Shown in pieces: positions 43,555 through 52,038 of a DNA stretch of 52,706 nucleotides (its first letter is position 1; every line of letters begins with the position of its first letter). The notes below the pieces were generated by a model, which was not told the origin of the DNA, searched no databases, and was given only the letters and a program-made list of their open reading frames with translations. A program made the position numbers and the translations under genes. The stretch comes from Microseira wollei NIES-4236 (GTDB taxonomy: Bacteria > Cyanobacteriota > Cyanobacteriia > Cyanobacteriales > Aerosakkonemataceae): assembly GCF_020521235.1 (NCBI RefSeq), contig NZ_BLAY01000058.1, positions 1 to 52,706 on the forward strand, read 5' to 3'.

Positions 43555-44787
43555 ATGTTCGATTACTTAATTGTAGGTGCAGGTTTCTCTGGCAGCGTTA
43601 TTGCGGAACACTTAGCAAGTCAAGCGGGTAAAAAAGTCTTGGTTGTTGACCGGCGCAACCACATCGGCGGGAATGCCTATGACCACTATAACGATGACGG
43701 CGTTCTGATTCACAGATATGGCCCGCATATCTTTCATACCAACTCGCGGGATGTGTTTGAGTACCTTTCCCAATTCACCGCTTGGCGTCCCTACGAACAT
43801 CGCGTTCTTGCCAGCGTAGACGGTCAATTGTTGCCAATTCCGATTAATCTCGATACGATTAACAAGCTTTACAGCTTGAACCTTACCTCATTCCAAGTTG
43901 AAGAATTTTTCAAATCGGTTGCCGAACCGAAAGAATATATCCACACTTCAGAAGATGTGGTAGTCAGTAAAGTTGGGCGGGAACTTTACGAAAAATTCTT
44001 CCGCAACTACACCCGCAAGCAGTGGGGACTCGATCCATCTGAACTCGATAAATCAGTGATTGCTCGCATTCCCACTCGCACTAACCGCGACGATCGCTAT
44101 TTTACAGATACCTACCAAGCAATGCCTTTGTATGGTTTTACCCGCATGTTTGAAAACATGCTAAACCATCCGAATATCAAGGTAATGCTAAATACCGATT
44201 ATCGCGAAATCCAAAAAGTTATCCCGTACCGCGAAATCGTTTTTACCGGACCCGTTGATGAATACTTTGATTACCATTACGGGAAATTGCCTTACCGTTC
44301 CCTAGACTTCAAGCACGAAACGTTGAATAAGTCCGTACATCAACCAGCACCCGTTGTAAACTATCCCAACGAGCATCTCTATACCCGCGTCACCGAGTTT
44401 AAATACTTGACCGGACAAGAGCATCCTCAGACGAGCATTGTTTACGAATTCCCCCGTGCTGAAGGCGATCCTTATTACCCAGTACCGCGTCCGGAAAATG
44501 CCGAACTTTACAAGAAATACAAGGCATTAGCGGATGCAACACCTGGTGTTTATTTTGTCGGCAGGTTGGCGACCTATAAATATTACAACATGGATCAATG
44601 CGTGGCTCAGGCGCTGACAACCTACAAACAAATCATCACCAAACAGCGCGATGAAGTCATCAAGGAACCGATCGTTTTATCCAATGGGAAGGAGCCTTCA
44701 AGCAGTTCTATGTCCTATTCTGCCCCAGAACCTGTATCGGGAAACGGTAAAGGTAAAGCAGATGCTTACGCTGTGTCTGATAAATAA
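43555..44787 (+). CDS. glf: UDP-galactopyranose mutase Glf
   Basis: Glf uses reduced FAD to convert UDP-galactopyranose to UDP-galactofuranose, a precursor of cell-surface glycans. The 410-residue protein has the FAD motif DYLIVGAGFSGSVIAEHLA (residues 3-21), RRNHIGGNAYD, RYGPHIFHTN and a C-terminal VGRLATYKYYNMDQCVAQAL; these blocks hold the substrate-contacting Arg/Tyr residues of bacterial Glf. The last ~40 residues are polar and not conserved. The stop codon TAA is supplied by a MITE copy. Confidence 0.95.
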   Translation: MFDYLIVGAGFSGSVIAEHLASQAGKKVLVVDRRNHIGGNAYDHYNDDGVLIHRYGPHIFHTNSRDVFEYLSQFTAWRPYEHRVLASVDGQLLPIPINLDTINKLYSLNLTSFQVEEFFKSVAEPKEYIHTSEDVVVSKVGRELYEKFFRNYTRKQWGLDPSELDKSVIARIPTRTNRDDRYFTDTYQAMPLYGFTRMFENMLNHPNIKVMLNTDYREIQKVIPYREIVFTGPVDEYFDYHYGKLPYRSLDFKHETLNKSVHQPAPVVNYPNEHLYTRVTEFKYLTGQEHPQTSIVYEFPRAEGDPYYPVPRPENAELYKKYKALADATPGVYFVGRLATYKYYNMDQCVAQALTTYKQIITKQRDEVIKEPIVLSNGKEPSSSSMSYSAPEPVSGNGKGKADAYAVSDK

Positions 44788-44931
44788 CGCAAGTTGCCAG
44801 CTTGCTAATTGCTAATTGCTAATTGCTAATTGATGATTGCGATATCTAGTTAATCTACCATTTTTCGTGAGATTAGCCATTAGCCATTAGCCATTAGCTT
44901 CTATGCATGAGATAACTAGCAACTTGGGTTA
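44785..44931. repeat. hairpin MITE family A, copy 5, supplying the glf stop codon
   Basis: TAACGCAAGTTGC starts at the glf stop codon; the right end is ATAACTAGCAACTTGGGTTA. Four heptamers fill the left arm, and the central spacer is longer than in copy 1, with an extra GATGATTGCGATATC. Confidence 0.85.
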
Positions 44932-44997
44932 AATAAGGATTGGGAATTGCTGATTTCAGATTGCAGATTTAATTCCATCTGCAATTTGAAATTTCCT

Positions 44998-45294
44998 CTA
45001 TTTTCGACTCGCCCGCTGTTCTAAGCGAAATAGCCAAACCATCAACGCTACGACGCCGACTTGCAGGGCAAAATTAGGCAACGCCGATTCCACTTCTCGA
45101 CCTGCGGCTAACTGCGCTAGGAATATAAATGCACCGATAAAACCCGAAGCACCGCAAGCTAGATAAACAAATTGCCTCAAACCTCGGTAAGGTGCTTGCG
45201 CTTCCGCTTTCAAGCGTGCATATTTTTCCGGGCTAAGGGGTGGTTTGTTTTTGGTGCGATCGCTACTAGATTCGCCCGTACCTGGATCTGCCAT
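44998..45294 (-). CDS. DUF3493 domain protein
   Basis: The ~98-residue protein reads YARLKAEAQAPYRGLRQFVY, then two hydrophobic helices (ACGASGFIGAFIFLAQLAAG and VGVVALMVWLFRLE). It belongs to DUF3493, shared by cyanobacteria and plastids; a plant member (LPA3) assists photosystem II assembly, so a thylakoid role is possible. The ATG used here follows a TTG at 45306 in the same frame. Confidence 0.8.
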   Translation of the reverse strand: MADPGTGESSSDRTKNKPPLSPEKYARLKAEAQAPYRGLRQFVYLACGASGFIGAFIFLAQLAAGREVESALPNFALQVGVVALMVWLFRLEQRASRK

Positions 45295-45405
45295 TATACT
45301 TCCCAATTTAGATTTAAAATTTATTTTAGATTTTAACGGCGCTTGTCAAGCGGGGCGAATTGATCGAGTGCAAAACCGGGACGAAAACCTCCAGTTTTTG
45401 CTATA

Positions 45406-45719
45406 TAACGCAAGTTGCTAGTTAACGCAAGTTGCTAGTTATAAACTTTGGCGTTGCCAGCTTGCTAATTGCTAATTGCTAATATAGGATTTTTACCAAT
45501 CTCGCCATTAGCCATTAGCCATTAGCCGCTCCCAGAGAGATAACTAGCAACTTGAGTTAGTTATGGAATATTGGTATTAGATCCCCCCCAGCCCCCCTTA
45601 ATCAGGGGGGGCTGGGGGGGATCCCCCTCCCGTCCCCCTTCAAAAGGGGGATGTGAGGGGGATCGCTTTTTTTCTCCGGGGTTTGGGGGGATCGGTTTTA
45701 TAACTAGCAACTTGCGTTA
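45406..45719. repeat. nested MITE family A: outer copy with inner copy and C/G-rich hairpins
   Basis: The outer left end TAACGCAAGTTGCTAGT (45406) is cut by a complete inner copy at 45423-45559, and the outer right end ATAACTAGCAACTTGCGTTA finishes at 45719. Between inner copy and outer right end is a block of palindromes (CCCCCCAGCCCCCC with its inverse at ~45580-45620; CCCCCTTC...GAAGGGGG-like at ~45635-45665). The outer ends are perfect inverse repeats. Confidence 0.85.
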
Positions 45720-46171
45720 TATAGTCTCAGCGCAAATCATAGACAAATGCAAGAATTTCTCCGATTTTATCTTAATGGGCAGTTTTTTTACTGTTGAGTT
45801 CTACAATCTATCCAGGTATACGCGAGCGCAGTTTTGCTTATTGTGACTCGACGGTAATCTGTCAATAGCAATATCTTGATTCTACAGTTTAGCTCTAACC
45901 ATTTTTCGTTATTGACCTAATCTTTAGATAGAATAAACAAGCAATTTATGTATATAAATATACATAAATCAATTTATTATATAGTTCCTGAGGCAGAGGA
46001 GTACAAAAAATAATAAAGTTACTGTTTGATTAGGAAATCACAAAATATGCCTCTAATTTTGGCGCTTAGGTAAGCGAGCCTAGCTCCAATTAATCACTCA
46101 TAAGTTGTAAGTTTGATTTAAGAAGGTGGCATAGAAGTCGAGAAGCTCACTGTTTTAACGAAGGAGATGTC
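45720..46171. other. AT-rich intergenic region
   Basis: About 450 bases without a credible gene. It precedes the repeat protein gene, for which AAGGAG at 46160-46165 is the ribosome binding site. The stretch TGTATATAAATATACATAAA at ~45947 is an AT-rich dyad and a plausible promoter or regulator site. Confidence 0.4.
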
Positions 46172-46555
46172 ATGAGTCTAAAAAATAATCCAAAACTGTC
46201 AATCAAAAATATTACAAGTTTGGCAGGAGTTGCTATTGCAAGTGTTTTACTGAGCTTCCCTGTCTCAGCTCAGACTACTAGCGCTCAAGGATTTGGTAAT
46301 CCCGGTACCACTAGCGGTCAGGGATTTGATACTCCCGGTACCACTGGCGGTCAAGGATTTGATACTCCCGGTACCACTGGCGGTCAAGGATTTGATACTC
46401 CCGGTACCACTGGCGGTCAAGGATTTGATACTCCCGGTACCACTGGCGGTCAGGGATTTGATACTCCCGGTACCACTGGCGGTCAGGGATTTGATACTCC
46501 CGGTACCACTGGCGGTCAGGGAACCACAGGTGGGGGTGTAAGAGGTCTTTGGTAA
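46172..46555 (+). CDS. secreted 11-residue tandem repeat protein
   Basis: The 127-residue product has a signal peptide (ITSLAGVAIASVLLSFPVSA, cleavage after A34) and then seven tandem units: one QGFGNPGTTSG and six identical QGFDTPGTTGG, ending GTTGGGVRGLW. The mature protein is almost entirely Gly, Thr, Pro, Gln, Phe and Asp, and is likely disordered or fibrous. The DNA repeats are 33 bp and nearly identical (each has GGTACC), so copy number can change by slippage or recombination. A strong AAGGAG precedes the ATG. Function is unknown; its surface neighbours suggest an envelope or matrix role. Confidence 0.75.
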   Translation: MSLKNNPKLSIKNITSLAGVAIASVLLSFPVSAQTTSAQGFGNPGTTSGQGFDTPGTTGGQGFDTPGTTGGQGFDTPGTTGGQGFDTPGTTGGQGFDTPGTTGGQGFDTPGTTGGQGTTGGGVRGLW

Positions 46556-46609
46556 TTTTCCAACCATTTCCTACTTCTACAAACACTCTTCAACCAGACA
46601 AAATATTTA

Positions 46610-46706
46610 ATATCACTTCCGTTTAATCGCTTCTCTAATAGTCTTTTGCCTTGGCAAATAATCAAGAAAAATAACAGATAAATGAGAACAAAAGCGGAAG
46701 TGATAT
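46610..46706. repeat. 97-bp inverted-repeat element
   Basis: ATATCACTTCCGTTT at the left and AAAGCGGAAGTGATAT at the right are near-perfect inverse repeats enclosing ~65 AT-rich bases. It lies 54 bases after the repeat protein gene. It may be a MITE or a terminator-like structure. Confidence 0.6.
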
Positions 46707-46760
46707 AAATAATTTATTATTTATATTTACTGGTATAAATACTATTTATATTGAAAAATA

Positions 46761-47276
46761 ATGAAACAATTAGTAGCTTGGGCTAGTTTGATATTAACAA
46801 TTGGTTTATATTCTAGTCCACCAGTTTCATTGGCATCTGAAGAAACTGTAAGACTTATTAATGTTTCCTCAAATTTAGTCGATCAGCCTACACGCTTAGA
46901 GATTAATCTCAGCCGCCGTCAAGTAACTCTATATTACGAAAATATGCCAGTTAAAAGTTATCCAGTGGCAGTAGGGCGTCCGGGTTGGGAAACACCAACG
47001 GGTGATTTCCAAGTAATTCAGATGTTTCAAAATCCCAAGTGGATAAACCCTTTAACAGGTAAGCAAATTCCCGGAGGCGACCCACAAAATCCTCTAGGTC
47101 GCTACTGGATCGGTTTTTGGACAAATGGTAGAGATTGGATTGGCCTTCATGGTACGCCTAATCCTAATTCAGTAGGTAGAGCGGCGTCTCACGGTTGTAT
47201 TCGTATGTATAACAAAGATATTGAGGAATTATTTTATCTGGTTACCTTGGGAACAGCAGTAAAGGTAGTGCCATAG
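46761..47276 (+). CDS. L,D-transpeptidase (YkuD domain)
   Basis: L,D-transpeptidases form 3-3 peptidoglycan cross-links or attach proteins to peptidoglycan. The 171-residue protein has a signal peptide (QLVAWASLILTIGLYSSPPV) and a YkuD domain with LEINLSRRQVTLYYENMPVK, HGTPNPNSVGRAASHGCIRM (His130, His144, catalytic Cys146) and a final beta-strand. It is periplasmic and single-domain, with no peptidoglycan-binding module. Confidence 0.93.
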   Translation: MKQLVAWASLILTIGLYSSPPVSLASEETVRLINVSSNLVDQPTRLEINLSRRQVTLYYENMPVKSYPVAVGRPGWETPTGDFQVIQMFQNPKWINPLTGKQIPGGDPQNPLGRYWIGFWTNGRDWIGLHGTPNPNSVGRAASHGCIRMYNKDIEELFYLVTLGTAVKVVP

Positions 47277-47496
47277 GTCCGCTACCAACCCTAATATGGG
47301 ACAGCTCGATACAGGGACAAGGAGGACAAGGGAGATAAAAGACTCAAGAGTTAGCTTATAACCTACATTCCGCTGTTATCGATGGAATGGGAGATATTCA
47401 CACCACTTTATAATACATAGTGTAGGTGGTATAATACAAGGAGCCAGCAGGCATTACCCACTAGCTGGGATTAGTTGTTTTTCAGGCGTCAGGGTC

Positions 47497-49314
47497 ATGG
47501 CTAAATTTCAGGATCTTCTGGGTTACTTCCGGCCTTACCGGACGACTGCCATCTTGAGTATTGCAGCTGCCAGCATTTTTGAAATTGTCGATTTGGTGGT
47601 TCCCTATGCAATTGGACAGATTTTAAACGTTTTGTCGGGTCAACCCGTAGATGGGGCGATCAGTGGGGCGAGCGCTCGCGTTTCTGCATTAACTGGGATT
47701 CCTGTCAATAAGTATTTATCCCTAGCGGTGTTGATGGGATTGATATTTGTGGTGACGGTAATGAAAGCGCCGGTACAGGTGTGGCTAACGTGGTGGTTTC
47801 ACTGGGATATTGCGTTGCGATCGCGGCGCGACCAGTCGGAAAAAGCCGTGGAAAAAATCCTCACCCTACCCCTAGAATTTTATGACGAACACAACCCCGG
47901 ACGGATTGCCGGACGCATCGCCAGAGGACTGGACAACCACATGTGGAGCTATCCCGAAATTGCGGGGCAGCTAATTCCTAAATTAGGCCGAATTATGGGT
48001 ATTTTTGCGATAATTTGGTTTATTGAGCGGCGAATAGCCGTTTTATTCCTAATTTCGTTCGCAATCATCCTCAGTTTCAGCCTTAAAGGACTAAAACGCC
48101 TGATCGATCGAGAACGAATCCTGGATAAATACAGCGAAAGTACCGACAGCCGCACATCGGAAATCATCACCAACATCAAAACCGTCAAAGCCTTTGCCAC
48201 TGAACCCGCAGAACTAGCGAGCCAGCAGCGGCGTTTAAATCGACAAACAAAGGTATTTCTCGGTCGCATCCACAGAGGTTACGTCAACCTAACCACCTGG
48301 CAAAAAACCGTCGTCGAGATGTGCGTTTTTTTCATCCTGGGTCTGACGCTGGCTGGTACTGTGGGAGGAAGCATGTCTCTGGGACACTTCGTTACCACCT
48401 TAACCGTCTCCAGCATGGCTTATGCCGAAGTGGAACCGATTTGTATCGTCGCCGAAACCTTTGCCAGACGCTACGCCTCGATGCTGCGATATCACGAATT
48501 TATGCAGCAAAAAGCGGGGTTAGATGCAGCCAGCTTAGTTGGCGCTTCAGCAGAAAGAGTATCGCCTTACCACTTTAGTGGCAAAGTCGAATTTTCCCAG
48601 GTTAGTTTCGGATACGACAAAGAAAGCCTGGTTTTAGAAGATATCAACCTGCTGATCGAACCCTATCAAACCGTAGCCTTAGTAGGTCGTTCCGGGTCGG
48701 GTAAATCTACCTTAGTCAAACTGCTGTTCCGGTATTTTGAACCTACCCAAGGACGCATCCTGATCGACGGTGAAGATATTCGCAGCTTGGATGTTACGGG
48801 TTACCGGCGGCGGCTGGCAATTGTCCACCAGGAGGTAGATATCTTCAACGGCACGCTGCTGGATAATTTGACTTACGGCAACCCCAAAGTCTCGTTTGAG
48901 CAAGTCGAGGCAGCTTGTCGAATTGCCAAAGTTGATGAAGTGATTCGGCAGTTGTCCCAAGGGTACTATACGGTAGTGGGAGAAAGAGGCGTGCGGCTAT
49001 CTGGCGGTCAAAGACAGCGTCTAGGAATTGCCAGAGCGCTATTAGTCGATCCGGATCTGCTAATCTTTGACGAAGCGACTTCGAGCCTAGACTACGAATC
49101 CGAGCGCTCGATTCAGCTAGCAATGCAGGGCATCTTGGGGACTCGCACTACAATTATCATTGCCCACCGACTGAGTACGGTGCGCGAAGCCGATAAAATA
49201 GTAGTTCTCGATCGCGGTCGAATTGTAGAAGTGGGTAACCATACCGAACTCTTGCGCCGCGAGGGGATATATCGGCGTCTGCACTCGCTGCAAGAGACAG
49301 GCGAACTAATTTGA
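47497..49314 (+). CDS. ABC exporter, fused permease and ATPase
   Basis: This half-transporter of 605 residues has a six-helix membrane domain (residues ~15-330) and a nucleotide-binding domain (~365-600) with Walker A VGRSGSGKST (~398-406), signature LSGGQRQRLGIARALL (~502-517) and Walker B LLIFDEATSSLD (~522-533). It resembles MsbA/lipid- and drug-type exporters and would work as a dimer. The substrate cannot be assigned. The start codon is ATG after the GC-rich leader GGCGTCAGGGTC; no operon partner is seen. Confidence 0.92.
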   Translation: MAKFQDLLGYFRPYRTTAILSIAAASIFEIVDLVVPYAIGQILNVLSGQPVDGAISGASARVSALTGIPVNKYLSLAVLMGLIFVVTVMKAPVQVWLTWWFHWDIALRSRRDQSEKAVEKILTLPLEFYDEHNPGRIAGRIARGLDNHMWSYPEIAGQLIPKLGRIMGIFAIIWFIERRIAVLFLISFAIILSFSLKGLKRLIDRERILDKYSESTDSRTSEIITNIKTVKAFATEPAELASQQRRLNRQTKVFLGRIHRGYVNLTTWQKTVVEMCVFFILGLTLAGTVGGSMSLGHFVTTLTVSSMAYAEVEPICIVAETFARRYASMLRYHEFMQQKAGLDAASLVGASAERVSPYHFSGKVEFSQVSFGYDKESLVLEDINLLIEPYQTVALVGRSGSGKSTLVKLLFRYFEPTQGRILIDGEDIRSLDVTGYRRRLAIVHQEVDIFNGTLLDNLTYGNPKVSFEQVEAACRIAKVDEVIRQLSQGYYTVVGERGVRLSGGQRQRLGIARALLVDPDLLIFDEATSSLDYESERSIQLAMQGILGTRTTIIIAHRLSTVREADKIVVLDRGRIVEVGNHTELLRREGIYRRLHSLQETGELI

Positions 49315-49401
49315 GCTATCGGAGATGGGGAGATGATGGAGATAGGGGAGATCAGGAAGTAATTATTTACCCTCGTTCCCCCTTCCCCATCTGACTGCTA
49401 A

Positions 49402-50559
<1,158 letters not shown>

Positions 50560-50622
50560 TTTACTCAAACCCCTTGCCATCTCAAAAATTGTTGTGCTAC
50601 TATTATTAATCGTGGTTGACAT

Positions 50623-50708
50623 GGGTCGGTGTCCGAGTGGTTAATGGAGGCGGACTGTAAATCCGCTGGCTTGCGCCTACGCTAGTTCGAATCTAGCCCG
50701 GCCCACCA
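50623..50708 (+). tRNA. tRNA-Tyr (GTA), class II, CCA encoded
   Basis: The acceptor stem GGGTCGG pairs with CCGGCCC, the anticodon loop is CTGTAAA with GTA, the variable arm is long (TGGCTTGCGCCTACGCTA) and the T-loop is TTCGAAT. A and CCA follow the acceptor stem in the DNA. Confidence 0.95.
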
Positions 50709-50762
50709 CAAAATATGGTAGATTTTAGATGGTGAATCTGAAATTTGCACATACAGCAGAGT

Positions 50763-50834
50763 GCCCGTGTGGCTCAGTGGTAGAGCACGCCCTTGGTAAG
50801 GGCGAGGTCACGAGTTCAATCCTCGTCACGGGCT
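50763..50834 (+). tRNA. tRNA-Thr (GGT)
   Basis: The acceptor stem GCCCGTG pairs with CACGGGC, the anticodon stem is CGCCC/GGGCG with loop TTGGTAA (GGT), and the T-loop is TTCAATC. The 3' CCA is not encoded. It is 54 bases after tRNA-Tyr; Tyr-Thr pairs are common in cyanobacteria. Confidence 0.95.
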
Positions 50835-51405
50835 TTGATAAAAAAGACGAAATAATAAGTATTTGAGCCAATTAAATGGTTGAAAAAGTACTTTTTTACA
50901 CATGTTGCGCTGTATCTTGACTATGATTTGACTATGATAGCGAGCAAAACTGGCTGTACTTGAAAAGCAGATTAAACCCTGTCCCTATCAATCATTCGAT
51001 CAAGCTATAAAAATTCGGATAGCTTTATGAGAAAAAACAACCAGTTCCCAAGCTAAAGACGTACTCATGTATCTTTCAGCCGCATGTAAATAGGGAATAG
51101 AGCATCGCTTGGTTCTGAATAACCAGTTTGAGGCAATGTATAAAGAACTACCCAAATATAACTGGCACAGGACTTACGCAAGGGCGTTGCCAGAAACCCG
51201 GTTTCGACCTTGATCTCTGGTTGCCTTTCCCAACGATTTTTCATAGAAACCGGGAATCTGCACACCTACCCGGTTAAATAAATTAAGCGGGTTAGAGCAG
51301 CTTAAACAGTTATAGCGGCGGCAGGACTAGATGCTCTGGGGGATTAGACCAAGTAGACTCAATCAAATTGCTCGTAAAGGGAAGGGAATATGGTTGATTT
51401 TAAAC
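50835..51405. other. gene-free region with a GGACTTAC repeat (copy 5)
   Basis: About 570 bases without a credible gene. AGGACTTACGCAAGGGCG begins at 51169, and GAAACCCGGTTTC with a later inverse GAAACCGGG continues to ~51258. The right bracket is degraded in this copy. Confidence 0.45.
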
Positions 51406-51478
51406 GGGTGCGGCAGGACTCGAACCTGCGGCAGACTGCTTAGAAGGCAGTTACTCTATCCACCTGAGTTACGCACCC
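51406..51478 (-). tRNA. tRNA-Arg (TCT)
   Basis: Read on the reverse strand, GGGTGCG pairs with CGCACCC, the anticodon stem ACTGC/GCAGT encloses CTTCTAA (TCT) and the T-loop is TTCGAGT. The length is 73 bases and CCA is not encoded. Confidence 0.95.
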
Positions 51479-51540
51479 AACCACCTGTGTGCCATATTAT
51501 CAAAATTGAGCGAGATTTGTGCAGCCATAGGGGGTGTACT

Positions 51541-51567
51541 AGACCTCGACCAAACTTTTAGGGCTTC
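51541..51567 (-). mobile_element. solo right end of the IS5-like element
   Basis: AGACCTCGACC followed by AAACTTTTAGGGC. The first part equals the left terminal repeat of the IS at 25.1 kb, and the second is the inverse of the sequence that closes that IS (GCCCTAAAAACTTTG). It is therefore an IS right end without the rest of the element. Confidence 0.55.
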
Positions 51568-52038
51568 TGGCGCTGTAGCAGCTTATAGTATGTGTACGCC
51601 TAAATAGTCCGGAAGGCTTAGAGACGCGTATTTTTACGGGAATCTAAGCCGATCCGGGGGGTTTTAACCGCCTTGCCGTAGTAGAATTGCTTCATCGATA
51701 GCATTGCGATCGCAGATCAAGGTTTTGCTTGATGAGCGCAAGGTTGAAAGTACCGGCGCTTTTCTGACAGGTTTAACCAGGATGGCTTTTGATGCAGAAT
51801 GCAGTTCAACCGCATTCAGCTAAGGAATCCGCCTTGCTAGGGGCACCAGAGCCAATATCGACAATCTGCCTTTGCGAGTCTTCGCGTCTTTTAGTTTGTG
51901 CAAAAAGGTTCGCCAGCAGAGCAGATCCCTAGGGATTCCTCTCTGGCAACAGCCAGATAGCCGTTCCGCAAGGTTAAGGGCGACAAGCTAGGGTTTTGGT
52001 GAGGTGGAATCTCCCGTTTTTGGACAGGGAGAGGATGG
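51568..52038. other. unassigned region before the group II intron, with one strong hairpin
   Basis: I can name no gene here. At 51609-51657 CCGGA-A-GGCTTAGA pairs with TCTAAGCC-GA-TCCGG around a GACGCGTATTTTTACGGGA loop, followed by GGGGTTTT; it could be a terminator or a small structured RNA. Short frames exist on both strands but none has a recognisable domain. The exon interrupted by the intron therefore cannot be identified. Confidence 0.4.

Noticed and set aside
45571-45846. A short gene in the C/G-rich hairpin block and beyond
   Set aside because: The frame crosses palindromic repeats and a MITE end; there is no ribosome binding site or family match.
46265-46586. Open frames on other frames and on the reverse strand through the 33-bp repeats
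   Set aside because: A 33-bp repeat keeps all six frames open by itself; only the forward frame has a signal peptide and a ribosome binding site.
51568-51840. A tmRNA or other housekeeping RNA before the group II intron
   Set aside because: GTAGCAGCTTATAG looked like the end of a tmRNA tag, but no tRNA-like domain, resume codon context or T-arm could be found.
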